NCBI GenBank assembly: GCA_963753165.1
Contig: CAVWBP010000018.1
Location: 166,460 to 230,459 of the forward strand
Reading direction: 5' to 3'
DNA length: 64,000 nucleotides
Source of the DNA: JAKLQR01 sp963753165
Lineage (GTDB): Bacteria > Nitrospirota > Thermodesulfovibrionia > Thermodesulfovibrionales > SM23-35
Below are positions 43,558 to 53,651 of the stretch, one piece after another. The position numbers and the translations under genes are program-made. Under the pieces are notes generated by a model, which saw only the letters and a list, made by a program, of their open reading frames with translations, did not search any database and had not been told where the DNA came from. Numbering within the stretch: position 1 is the first letter of the stretch; the number at the start of each line of letters is the position of its first letter.

Positions 43558-44662
43558 ATGGATAGCGACATAACTATTATAGGGGCTGGAATAATCGGGT
43601 TGGCAATTGCTTCGGAACTTGCAAACAACAATCTGAATATATATATCCTGGAGAAGAACGTATCCCATGGTATGGGGATAAGCTCACGGAACAGCGAAGT
43701 AATTCATGCAGGGATCTATTACCCAAAGGGTTCACTGAAAGCGCAATTATGTCTTAAGGGCAGAGATATGCTATATGAGACATGCGTGAAAAACAATATA
43801 CCGCACAGGAAAATCGGCAAATTGATAATTGCGACAACCGAAAAAGAAATGATAAAAATTGAACATCTGATGGATAATGCGATACAAAACGGGGTTTCAG
43901 TTTCTCTGTTAGATAAAAGGCAGATTAATAAAATCGAACCGAATATCAAGGCGTTTGGAGCCCTCTATTCGCCCCGGTACCGGGATAATTAGCGCTCATT
44001 CTCTCATGGACTTTTATCTTCACGATGCCCAAATGAAAGGCGCTGAAATAGTTTATGGAACGCAAGTTGTAGGGATCGAAGAGGTCACATATGGTTACAA
44101 GGTTGCGACTTTGAACATCGACGGTGAGTATTTCGAATTTTTGACGGAAAGGGTCATTAATGCAGCCGGATTATACTCGGATACCATTGCGGGAATGATA
44201 GGTAAGGATTATGCTCTTCACTATTGCAAGGGGGATTACTTCAGCATTAACAATGTGAAACAGGGGATTATCCAAAAGCTTGTCTATCCTGTTCCGGAGG
44301 AAAATCAGATCGGGTTAGGAGTGCATTTAACGCTGGATTTAAATGGGCGCATGAAGCTCGGGCCGGATGCGACCTATATAGACAGAGGAGAAGATTACAG
44401 AATTGATGCATCGAAAGGAGAGCAGTTTTATGAGGCGGCCGTTAAGTTTCTCCCTTTCCTTAATAAAGAAGACATTGTTCCTGATATGTCAGGCATCAGA
44501 CCAAAGCTTCAGGGAGCCGGGGAAATCTTTCATGACTTTGTTATCAGTGAAGACTTGCCCGGTTTTATCAATCTTGTCGGAATAGAGTCTCCGGGGCTTA
44601 CCGCTTCGCCGGCTATTGCCGGATACATAAAAAATTTATTACATACTACCGGTTCAAACTAA
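43558..44662 (+). pseudogene. LhgO-like FAD-dependent oxidoreductase, one frameshift
   Basis: About 367 residues when read through one frameshift. The first frame (ATG 43558 to about 43972) has the FAD-binding ITIIGAGIIGLAIASELA and SRNSEVIHAGIYYP. At a CCCC run (43971-43974) removing one C joins it to the second frame, GTGIISAHSLMDFYL, which runs to 44662 and ends with SGIRPKLQGAG and ESPGLTASPAIA. This matches L-2-hydroxyglutarate oxidase-like DAO-family enzymes. The role in a glycan cluster is unclear, but homologues do occur beside CDP-sugar genes. Confidence 0.8.
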
Positions 44663-44737
44663 AAGCATCACCTTTGTTATGCTTATTTTAAAAAGTGAGT
44701 AAAACAATAACAGTCCGGTTGAATTAAGGAGGCATGC

Positions 44738-45789
44738 ATGAAAATTTTAGTCACGGGAAATATGGGCTATATCGGGCCTTGTGTTATTGAACGATTACGA
44801 ACTTCTTATCCGGATGTAACATTAGTCGGCCTTGATACGGGATATTTTGCAAATTGTCTAACGAATGCACGGATTCTTCCTGAATGCAGAGTTGAAATGC
44901 AATACTTCTCTGATGTAAGACGGTTTCCTGAGAATTTGCTCGCAGATGTTGATGCAATAGTCCACTTAGCTGCAATATCTAATGATCCCATGGGAAACAC
45001 TTTTGAGAAAGTGACTTACGACATCAATTATCATGCGAGTATTGAATTGGCAAAAAAAGCAAAGAAAAAAGGCGTAAAAAGATTTGTCTATGCTTCGAGT
45101 TGCAGCATGTATGGCGCAGCGGATGATGGCCCAAGGACAGAGAAGTCACCGCTGAATCCACTCACTGCATATGCAAAATCTAAAGTTTATACGGAAAAAG
45201 CAATGGAGACCTTGGCAGATAAAAATTTCAACGTTACCAGCCTTAGATTTTCGACAGCCTGCGGAATGAGCAAAAGACTGAGACTGGATTTGGTGCTAAA
45301 CGATTTTGTGGCTGGTGCCGTGTCGTCAAAAAAGATCACCATACTCAGCGATGGCTCGCCTTGGCGACCTTTGATTAACACAAAAGATATGGCAAGGGCA
45401 ATAGACTGGGCGATCCGTCGCGATGGTTCTACTGGCGGTAACTTTTTGGCAGTAAATATTGGCAGTGACGAATGGAATTACCAGGTTAAAGATCTCGCCG
45501 AAGCGGTGGCAAAAGTCATGCCTGAAGTAGATGTATCAATTAACAAAAATGCTCAGCCGGACAAGCGTTCCTATAGGGTCGAGTTTTGGACTTTTCAGAA
45601 AGTTGGCTCCTGACTATCAGCCGCAGATTGACTTAATAACTACGATAGAAGATCTAAAGGAGGCTTGGAAGTTATGAAATTTAGGGATCAGGATTTTCGT
45701 AATTCTCGTTTATGAGATTAATAGTTCTAAAAGAATTGCGGAGCAACGGTCTCTTGAATGAAAAGCTCGAATGGGCAACCAATCCATGA
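44738..45789 (+). pseudogene. NAD-dependent nucleotide-sugar epimerase/dehydratase, 3' frameshifts
   Basis: An SDR-type enzyme with VTGNMGYIGPCVIERL at the N-terminus, DAIVHLAAISNDPMG, and the catalytic SSCSMYG and YAKSK. The long frame runs from ATG 44738 to about 45590. The expected C-terminus follows in other frames: KLAPDYQPQIDLITTIEDLK, then MKFRDQDFRNSR, then MRLIVLKELRSNGLLNEKLE, ending at 45789. At least three single-base shifts are needed. The substitution pattern is otherwise normal. Likely acts on the CDP-4-keto sugar. Confidence 0.78.
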
Positions 45790-45858
45790 AATACCCGTAT
45801 CAAGCTGTGAGATATTACTAAGACGGTCATTAGTAAGGCGACGTTCTTATCGCTCTTT

Positions 45859-45922
45859 GTCATTGCGGCTTGTCCGCAATCCTTCCGGGTTTTCAGAAAG
45901 ATTCCCGACAAGCGGGAATGAC
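45859..45922. repeat. Family B interspersed palindromic repeat, copy 4
   Basis: GTCATTGCGGCTTGTCCGCA and GATTCCCGACAAGCGGGAATGAC as inverted ends, 64 bp. Confidence 0.85.
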
Positions 45923-45956
45923 AATCATTTTAACTTATAGCCATCTTAGTAAGTCT

Positions 45957-46103
45957 GTCATTCCGTCCGTCATCCGTCTTAAGTACTGACGGACGTCCGA
46001 CGGATGTCCGGAATCTTTCTTATAAACAACCCCTTTATCCCCATTTTTTAAGGGGGACTCAGAAGGATTCCCGATCCGTCCCCTGTCGGACGAAGGAATG
46101 ATA
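45957..46103. repeat. Family B repeat split by a family A-like element
   Basis: Starts GTCATTCCGTCCGTCATCCG and reaches GGAATCTTTC. It is then interrupted by CCCCTTTATCCCCATTTTTT followed by AAGGGGGA (46030-46056), a C/G palindrome of the family A kind. It resumes with AAGGATTCCCGATCC and ends CGGACGAAGGAATGAT. A nested insertion is the simplest reading. Together with copy 4 it fills the gap 45790-46164. Confidence 0.7.
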
Positions 46104-46164
46104 ACAGAATAAAGAATGTTCTATTTAACCTCGATGCAGAGTATCAAGAACTTATTAGGATTAA

Positions 46165-47405
46165 ATGCAAAACGCAGGAAATACATGCCGTTTTTGCGGT
46201 ACCCTCTGCAAGATACCTTTGTGGATTTGGGGATGTCACCCCTTGCGAATTCATATTTCAAGAGAGAACAACTTCAGCAGATGGAGCCTTTTTACCCGCT
46301 GCATGCATATGTTTGTGAAACATGTTATCTGGTTCAAGTACCGGTATTCGAATCCCAGAAGATATTTTTAGCGATTATGCCTATTTTTCCTCTTATTCCG
46401 ACAGCTGGCTTAAGCATGCCAAGAATTATACCGACCATATGATTGAACGTTTCGGCTTTGACTCAAATAACCAGGTTATTGAGATCGCAAGCAATGACGG
46501 ATATCTCCTTCAATATTTCAAAGAAAAGGGTATCCCTGTATTAGGTATTGAGCCTGCAAAAAATGTGGCAAAGGCTGCACAGAATGCAGGGATTCCGACT
46601 CTGGTCAAATTCTTTGGCGTTCAGACTGCCAATGGAATGGTGAATGACAATATCTCATGCCGATCTTCTAATAGGAAACAATGTGCTTGCTCATGTACCG
46701 GATATTAACGACTTTGTAAAGGGCATGAAGATATTGTTGAAACCACGGGGAATCATAACCATGGAGTTTCCTCATCTTATGCGCCTAATCGAGGAAAACC
46801 AGTTCGACACAATATATCACGAGCACTTCTCATACTTTTCCTTTCTCACCGTAGAAAACGTTTTTTCAAGTCATGGGCTGACTCATTTTCGATGTCGATG
46901 AACTTCCTACCCATGGAGGTTCCCTCCGAATTTATGGCTGTCATTCAGAGGATACATCCAGACCGGTAAGCCAGAAAGTAATCTGATCTTAAGGAAAAGG
47001 AAAAATCTCCGGGTTCAGAAGTCTCGAATACTATAACTCATTTTCAGAAAAGGTGAAGGAGACGAAAAGGAAAATACTGAGATTTCTTAGTATCAGCTAA
47101 ACAGCAAGGGAAATCAATAGCAGGCTATGGTGCACCAGCCAAAGGAAATACCCTGCTTAACTATTGCGGTATCAGAACGGATTTTATTGATTATACCGTC
47201 GACCGGAGCCCCCATAAGCAGGGACTTATCTGCCGGGAACCCATATCCCTATTCTTCATCCTGATAAAGTCAGCGAGACAAAACCCGATTATCTGGTAAT
47301 ACTCCCGTGGAATCTCAAGGAAGAGATTATGGAGACAGATGTCGTCATATACGGGACTGGGGAGGAAAATTTGTGGTACTTATACCGGACGTAAAAATAT
47401 TGTGA
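46165..47405 (+). pseudogene. SAM-dependent sugar C-methyltransferase, multiple frameshifts
   Basis: About 410 residues if repaired. The N-terminal zinc site CRFCGT is in the frame from ATG 46165. The rest follows in other frames: QDTFVDLGMSPLANSYF and VCETCYLVQV (to ~46370), DYAYFSSYSDSWLKHAKNY with the SAM motif IEIASNDGYLLQYF (to ~46650), HADLLIGNNVLAHVPDIN (to ~46885), ELPTHGGSLRIYG, and the C-terminal AGYGAPAKGNTLLNYCG and WGGKFVVLIPDVKIL (stop at 47403-47405). This is the Methyltransf_13/11/14 layout of NDP-hexose C-methyltransferases, which build branched sugars. At least six shifts occur. Very unlikely to be functional as written, unless the shifts are consensus errors. Confidence 0.78.
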
Positions 47406-47426
47406 GCAGTGAGCAGAAAGCTGTTT

Positions 47427-47796
47427 ATGGGCAAGAAGCCACACAGAAATCTTACGGCATGGCAAAAAGCAATGGATTTAGTGGTTGCTATTTATAACGC
47501 GACTCATAATTTTCCAAAAGAGGAAATATATGGGTTGACTTCTCAACTTCGTCGTGCTGCCGTCTCTGTCCCCTCAAATATTGCAGAAGGCGCTGCTGAC
47601 AGGACCACACAACAGTTCTCAAATTTTTTGTCAAATGCCATAGGATCGCTGAATGAAATAGATACGCAATTAGAGGTGGCATTACGATCTTGGATATATT
47701 AAAAAAGATGTTTATCTTCATCTTGATGAAATTCTTGATGATTGTCTCGCCCTTACTTATGGATTGAGGAAATCACTTGAGAAATACCAAATGTAA
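47427..47796 (+). pseudogene. S23-type four-helix-bundle protein, one frameshift
   Basis: Family of 23S rRNA intervening-sequence proteins and bAvd-like bundles, about 123 residues when repaired. ATG 47427 (an upstream GTG at 47409 lies in a repeat). It has LTAWQKAMDLVVAIY, LTSQLRRAAVSVPSNIAEGA and FLSNAIGSLNEIDTQLEVAL. Dropping one base near 47687 adds GYIKKDVYLHLDEILDDCLA and ends at 47796. Function of stand-alone copies is unknown. It is flanked on both sides by a GTGAGCAG/TAAGCAGT-type repeat and interrupts the sugar cluster, so it may be an insertion. Confidence 0.75.
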
Positions 47797-47862
47797 ACAA
47801 TAAGCGGTAAGCAGTTAATTATTTACCGATCACCGCTTACTGCTTACTGTTTCACATTGCTT
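47797..47862. repeat. Family C repeat, inverted GCGGTAAGCAGT motif
   Basis: AATAAGCGGTAAGCAGT is followed by its inverted form ACCGCTTACTGCTTACTGTT; a related GTGAGCAGTGAGCAG lies at 47402-47416 before the S23 gene, and a further run is inside the RfbC-like gene. Confidence 0.6.
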
Positions 47863-47871
47863 ACGAACTAA

Positions 47872-48507
47872 ATGATATTTCACTGAAACCAGACTGAAAG
47901 GTGCATATATTATCGAGCTTGAAAAACTACAGGATGATCGGGGTTTTTTCGCCCGAACCTTCTGTCGCAGGGAATTTGAATCTCATGGTCTTAATCCCAA
48001 TGTTGTACAGTGCAATATCTCATATAACATAAAAAAGGGGACACTGCGCGGAATGCATTACCAGGTTGCTCCATATGAGGAGGCAAAACTGGTAAGCTGC
48101 ATTAAGGGAGCAATCTATGATGTGATTATAGATCTTCGTCCGGATTCTCCCACTTACCGTCAATGGATATCAGTCAGCTGGGCATGCGATAGTAAGCAGT
48201 CATGCATGCAGCGGAATCGATTTTCAGCTCAAGCTCACGGTTCACAGCTCACTCCGGTTCAGCTCACAATTCAGCTCGAATTACAGCTCACTGCTCACTA
48301 TAGAATGTTTTACATCCCCGAGGGTTTTGCCCATGGTTTCCTTACCTTATCGGATAATACCGAGGTGTTTTACCAGATGTCGGAATTTTATATGCCCGAA
48401 TATGCCCGGGGGATACGATGGAATGATCCGTATTTAAGATCTCATGGCCGATGGATGTGGCTGTCATTTCTGAAAAGGATAAAACAATACCTGATTTCTT
48501 TTTATGA
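47872..48507 (+). pseudogene. RfbC-like nucleotide-sugar 3,5-epimerase with frameshifts and a repeat insertion
   Basis: RmlC-type cupin. Start ATG 47872; dropping one C at 47881 gives MIFTETRLKGAYIIELEK. Then DDRGFFARTFCRREF, the His-containing KGTLRGMHYQ, and after an insertion MFYIPEGFAHGFLTL. A second shift near 48440 restores the ending (DVAVISEKDKTIPDFFL, stop 48505-48507), overlapping the next gene as ATGA. About 36 residues between WISVSW and HYRMFY are coded by an in-frame run of CAGCTCAC-like repeats (48187-48300) and are foreign to the family. The catalytic His and most of the cupin are kept. Probable role: epimerising the keto-sugar. Confidence 0.78.
48187..48300. repeat. Short degenerate repeat run (TTCAGCTCAC units) within the RfbC-like gene
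   Basis: Starts with AGTAAGCAGTCATGCATGCA, then at least five spaced CAGCTCAC or CAGCTCGA units, ending CAGCTCACTGCTCAC. It is read in frame. Related to family C around the S23 gene. Confidence 0.65.
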
Positions 48508-49844
48508 AACCTGATAAGCAAAATAAGCCGGATATATCGAATATCATCTCAACAATGAATTACAAGGAAACCGGCAAAGAAATGTACCGGTTAATTCAGG
48601 AGCTTTACCCCATCTGCCGCAGTATTACCGGAAACGGGGTCAGAGAGACATTGCGCATTCTTGAAGAACCATATTGCTCTGACAGTTCATGAAGTTCCTT
48701 CAGGCACGCAAGTCTTTGACTGGACTGTGCCGAAGGAATGGAATATAAAGATGCATATGTAAGAAATTCAAGGGGTGAGAAGATAATCGATTTTAACACA
48801 AGTAATCTGCATGTTCTCAATTACAGTGTGCCTGTCGAGGAAAAAAGTCTCTTTAGCAGGAACTGAAGGAACATCTTTTTACATTGCCGGATTATCCTGA
48901 CTGGATCCCTTATCGCACCTCGTATTATCAGGAGAACTGGGGATTCTGTATGTCCCATAACCAGTATAAAGACCTGAAAGATGAAGAATACGAGGTTGTG
49001 ATCGACTCATCACTTCAAAACGGCCACTTGACCTATGGCGAATATTTCATAAAAGGAGAAGAAGCAGAGGAAGTGCTCATATCGTGCCATATCTGCCACC
49101 CTTCCCTTTGCAATGATAATCTGTCCGGTATTGCAATAGCTGTTTTTCTTGCAGATTTTCTCAGCCGCAACCCTTCAAGATACTCATACAGATTTCTGTT
49201 TATTCCGGGGACTATCGGTTCTATAACATGGCTCTGCCTGAACGAATCAAAGGTTAAAAAGATAAAACACGGACTGGTGGCCGCGTGCCTTGGAGACGCC
49301 GGGAAAATTTACCTACAAAAAAAGCCGATCCGGTAATGCAGAAATTGACAGAGCAGTTATTTGTGCATTACGTGACTCCGGCAATGATTTCGAAGTGCTT
49401 GATTTTATTCCGTACGGATATGATGAACGGCAATACTGCTCACCCGGGTTCAATCTCCCGGTCGGTTGTCTCATGCGAACACCCCATGGCAGTTATCCCG
49501 AGTATCATACATCAGCAGACAATCTTGATTTCGTTCGTCCTGAATATCTTGCAGACTCATTTGCTATATATGTATCAGTTCTGAATGTTCTTGACACCAA
49601 CAGGAAATATCTTAATCAGAATCCGAAGTGTGAGCCACAACTGGGCAAAAGAGGATTATACCAAGCCGTTGGCGGTCAGCAGGACAAAAAGCTGAGAGAA
49701 CTCGCTATGCTGTGGGTTCTGAATTTATCGGACGGTAACTATACGTTACTTGATATTTCTGAAAGGTCAGGCATTAAATTTGATATTTTACAGGAAACAG
49801 TTATAGCCTTATCAAAACATCATTTATTAAGAGAATGTAGTTGA
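48504..49844 (+). pseudogene. DUF4910 (M28-like aminopeptidase fold) protein, multiple frameshifts
   Basis: About 440 residues if repaired. N-terminus YRLIQELYPICRSITGNGVR, then in other frames LTVHEVPSGTQVFDWTVPKE, DYPDWIPYRTSYYQENWGF, the metal-site SCHICHPSLCNDNLSG, and after ~49310 FIPYGYDERQYCSPG and TPHGSYPEYHTSADN, with a winged-helix-like tail to 49844. Shifts near 48669, 48752, 48845 and 49310. The family recurs in O-antigen and branched-sugar clusters; its reaction is not known to me. Overlaps the next gene's TTG start. Confidence 0.75.
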
Positions 49845-50579
49845 AAGATAAAAGAATATCAGATTTGCAAAATCAGGTTGCCGTTGTTACCGGAGCAAGC
49901 AGTGGAATAGGACGTGCTATCGCACTCGGACTTGCCGGTAAGGGAGCCAAACCTCTGTCTGATAGGACGGGATAGGAAAAGGCTGAATGCAGTTGCTGAG
50001 GACTTGCAGCATATGAACTCTGTCATCAGGATATATCAGGTTGATCTGCTTGATAATGAAATCAGACAACTAAAAGCATCTCTTGAACAGGATTTTGAAT
50101 CCATTAACATTCTTATTCACTGCGCAGGAGCGTTTGCTATGGGCATGATTGAGGAGGCTCCCGTTGACAAACTTGACTGGCAATACAGAATCAATGTTCG
50201 GGCACCATACTTGCTGACACAACTCCTGCTGCCCGAGCTGAAAGCACGGAGGGGACAGATTGTTTTTATCAATTCCAGTGCCGGAATAAATGCCAGAGCA
50301 GGTGTCAGCCAATATTCCTCAATGAAGCACGCATTAAGAGCAATTGCAGACAGTCTCCGGGCTGAAGTAAACATGCACGGAGTACGTGTATTAAGCGTGT
50401 ATCCCGGCCGAACAGCTACTGCCATGCAGGCTGCCATATATGAAATGGAAGGCAAAACATATCATCCGGAACTTCTTATGCAACCGGAAGACATTGCATC
50501 CGTCGTAATAAATGCACTTTCCTTGCCGGGAACAGCCGAAATCACGGATATCAATATCAGACCCCTAAACAGAATATGA
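49841..50579 (+). pseudogene. Short-chain dehydrogenase/reductase, one frameshift
   Basis: About 245 residues. A TTG at 49841 overlaps the previous stop. The first frame has the cofactor motif VVTGASSGIGRAIALGLAGKG, and after a shift near 49955 it continues LCLIGRDRKRLNAV, HCAGAFAMG, the catalytic Ser in INSSAG and YSSMKHAL (Tyr-x3-Lys) to 50579. Likely reduces a keto-sugar in the same pathway. Confidence 0.82.
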
Positions 50580-50582
50580 CAA

Positions 50583-51419
50583 ATGCAGAGACCGGAAAAA
50601 ACAAAAGCAATCCCTCATGAAGTAATCGGTCTGATACCTGCCAGTGGTCAGGCTGGCAGGCTATCTCCATTACCTTTCAGCAAAGAATTGTTCCCGATTG
50701 GTTTTCGAAAAGAAAAAGAGCACAAAGAGATACGACCTAAAGTTGTCAGTCATTATCTCCTTGAAAAAATGAAAATTGCTGACATTACGAAAGCATATAT
50801 CATTGTAAGGAACGGTAAATGGGACATTCCGGCATATTGGGGAGACGGGACAATAGCAGACATGCATCTTGCATATCTTATTATGCGCACTACCGTTTGG
50901 AGTCCCGTATACCATGGATCAGGCTTATCCCTTCATTCATAATGCTGTAGTAGCTTTCGGTTTCCCGGATATTATATTTACACCGGATGACGTCTATGTT
51001 GCATTTTTGAAAGACTAACGGATACGGATGCTGACCTAATTTTAGGATTGTTCCCGTCGATCAACCGCACAAATGGGATATTGTCGATTATGACGGGACA
51101 GGTCATATTAAACGGATATTGATCAAACCGCGAAGAACCCAGTCGCACCATACCTGGATTATTGCTGTATGGACACCTGTTTTTACGAGGTTTATGCATG
51201 ACTATTTGTCTGAGCTGCAAAAAAAGCCGGGTCGAATAAAAGCGGATTCACTATTACAGAGGGAAGGAATTATTCATGAGCGCTGTCATTCAGTCTGCAA
51301 TTCGTAGTAATTTTTATGTCGAAAGTGTTATTTTTTCAGATGGTTTTGCATTGGATATCGGGACTCCAGGTGATTTAGTTAAGGCAGTCCGTACTATGCA
51401 CGAATGCTTCTCTTTGTGA
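50583..51419 (+). pseudogene. Sugar nucleotidyltransferase (RmlA/GalU type), multiple frameshifts
   Basis: About 275 residues when reassembled. The intact first frame (50583 to ~50885) has GLIPASGQAGRLSPLP and FSKELFPIG, a variant of the LAGG-type nucleotide motif. It is then continued in other frames by AYPFIHNAVVAFGFPDIIFT, QVILNGYLIKPRR, WIIAVWTPVFTRFMHDYL and DGFALDIGTPGDLVKAV, with a stop at 51417-51419. At least three shifts. Base and sugar specificity cannot be told. Confidence 0.72.
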
Positions 51420-51425
51420 GGTTAA

Positions 51426-52313
51426 ATGGATACGAGAGAAATTGACCATAATACTGTTACATCTTCTCGGCAGCCCGATATACCAGATAATTCGCCGCTG
51501 ATACGTATTGAACCTACCACAGGATGGATATCTCTTAAACTGAAAGAAGTCTGGGACTACCGCGAGCTTATGTATTTTCTTATCTGGCGTGATATCAAGG
51601 TCCGTTACAAGCAGACAGTACTTGGAGGAGCATGGGCTATTATTCAGCCCTTGTTTACCATGGTTGTGTTTACTATCGTCTTCGGAAAAATCGCCAAGAT
51701 ACCGTCTGATGGAATTCCATATCCCATTTTCAGCTATGCAGCACTGGTACCATGGACTTTGTTTGCGAGTGGGTTGGGTAGAGCCTCTAATAGTCATTGT
51801 TGGGAGCGGCCAATCTGATCAAAAAAGTATATTTTCCCCGATTGTGTATTCCGATTGCGCCAGTACTATGCGGGCATGGTGGACTTCATGCTCTCGTTTC
51901 TTATGCTCATAGCAATGATGTTCTATTATGGTATATCGTTCCATCTCTAAATGTCATTTGTCTCCCCCTTCTTATACTACTCGCTTTAACCACATCCCTT
52001 GGAGTCTCACTCTGGTTTTCTGCCATGAATGTCGATTTCGCGATATCGGATATATCGTTCCATTTATCACACAAATTTGGCTCTTTATGACGCCTATTGT
52101 TTATCCAAGCAGCCTGCTCTCAGAACCCTGGAAAACATTGTATGGCATTAATCCAATGGCAGGTGTGGTTGAAGGTTTTCGCTGGGCCTGCTATCAACAG
52201 ATACCGCTCCTCAACCAATTATTATAGTCTCTTCGCTTGTAGCATTCACTATACTCATTGGTGGTTTGATGTATTTCCGCAGGATGGAAAAATCTTTTGC
52301 AGACGTAGTCTAA
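51426..52313 (+). pseudogene. wzm: ABC-2 type polysaccharide export permease (Wzm), multiple frameshifts
   Basis: About 290 residues if repaired. N-terminus with KLKEVWDYRELMYFLIWRDI and YKQTVLGGAWAIIQPLF in the frame from 51426 to ~51790. Then ANLIKKVYFPRLCIPIAPVL, LALTTSLGVSLWFSAMNVDF, DIGYIVPFITQIWLFMTP and YGINPMAGVVEGFRW in other frames, ending near 52313. It is the membrane partner of the intact Wzt that follows. At least four shifts; six membrane helices otherwise preserved. Confidence 0.8.
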
Positions 52314-52367
52314 AAATAGACAATAGGCATTAGACCAGTTAAATTTAATATAAAAAAGGTATGTTTC

Positions 52368-53651
52368 ATGAATGAGATTGCAGTCCGGGTAGAAGGCCTT
52401 GGCAAAAAATACTTCATAGGCAGGAAGCAGGAACGTTATCAGACTTTAGTTGATACGTTATCTGATTCACTAATTGCCCCTTTTCGAAAAACGGTTAAAT
52501 TATTGCGTGGTCATGCAACAGGCGCTGAGGAACTGGATGAAGCATTCTGGGCACTTAAAGATGTATCTTTTGAGGTCAGGGAGGGGGAAGTAGTTGGCAT
52601 CGTTGGACGCAATGGTGCAGGCAAAAGCACTTTGCTGAAGATTCTGTCACGTATCACAGAGCCAACTGAGGGTTTTGTTGAAGTATATGGGCGAATTGGT
52701 TCTTTGCTGGAGGTAGGCACAGGGTTCCATTCGCAGCTAACCGGCAGGGAAAATATTTTTCTTAACGGTGCAATTCTCGGAATGACGAGAGCTGAAATTA
52801 ATAAAAAGTTTGACGACATAGTTGCTTTTGCTGAAATTGATAAATTTATCGATACACCCGTTAAGCATTATTCCAGTGGCATGTCTGTGAGGCTGGCCTT
52901 TGCAGTAGCGGCACATTTAGAGACACAAATATTGATTTTGGATGAGGTGTTAGCGGTGGGTGATGTAGAGTTCCAGAAAAAATGTTTGGGAAAAATGCGC
53001 GATATAACAGGGGAAGGGAGGACAGTACTCTTCGTCAGTCACAATATGAGTGCAATTAACCGGCTCTGCAGCCGTACTATTTGGATTGATGACGGACATA
53101 TCAGACTTAATGGTTCAACGCCTGATGTTATTCAGCAATTTGTATCATCTACAACACCGGAGTGTATGAGCGAGGTCAGGTTTTCATCAACAACTAATAA
53201 TAGCAAGGTTCAAATGGAATTTATTCGCATTGTATCGAAAAATAACGAACCGACTGCTATTGTTGATTTTCAGGCATCATTCAAGATAGAAATAGGGTAT
53301 GAGGTCTTTGAGGTGTTTAAAGGTTTATCTATTTTAAGTCGAATAACAGATTTACAGGGAAATGTCATCTGTACTTCTTGGGATACAGATACAACGGATT
53401 GGGAAGAGAGAGTCAGAGAACCCGGCAAGTATACTTCAATCTGTACATTGCCTGGATATTTTCTTAGGCCCGGGAGTTATTTTGTATCTGTTGGAGCACA
53501 TGTTAACAAAAATATGTATGCGTATCATGAAAATATGCTTTTGTTTGGAGTTTCATCTGCCAATTATTGTTTGAACCCCGGCCGCGTTGGCATTATTACT
53601 CCATTGCTTGAGTGGGAGGTTATACATAATGGTAAAAATATCAATAATTAA
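52368..53651 (+). CDS. wzt: Polysaccharide ABC exporter ATP-binding protein Wzt
   Basis: A 427-residue ATPase, intact. The ABC domain (1 to about 250) has Walker A GRNGAGKST, the signature YSSGMSVRLAFAVA, Walker B LILDEVLAVGD and the switch His in VSHNMS. The C-terminal ~170 residues form a Wzt-type beta-sandwich, which in known cases recognises the modified glycan end. It lies 54 bases after wzm. The sulfotransferase gene begins inside its last 23 bases. Confidence 0.95.
   Translation: MNEIAVRVEGLGKKYFIGRKQERYQTLVDTLSDSLIAPFRKTVKLLRGHATGAEELDEAFWALKDVSFEVREGEVVGIVGRNGAGKSTLLKILSRITEPTEGFVEVYGRIGSLLEVGTGFHSQLTGRENIFLNGAILGMTRAEINKKFDDIVAFAEIDKFIDTPVKHYSSGMSVRLAFAVAAHLETQILILDEVLAVGDVEFQKKCLGKMRDITGEGRTVLFVSHNMSAINRLCSRTIWIDDGHIRLNGSTPDVIQQFVSSTTPECMSEVRFSSTTNNSKVQMEFIRIVSKNNEPTAIVDFQASFKIEIGYEVFEVFKGLSILSRITDLQGNVICTSWDTDTTDWEERVREPGKYTSICTLPGYFLRPGSYFVSVGAHVNKNMYAYHENMLLFGVSSANYCLNPGRVGIITPLLEWEVIHNGKNINN

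Noticed and set aside
47427..47796. Diversity-generating retroelement accessory gene (bAvd)
   Set aside because: The four-helix-bundle protein is bAvd-like in fold, but there is no reverse transcriptase or template/variable repeat pair in the window.
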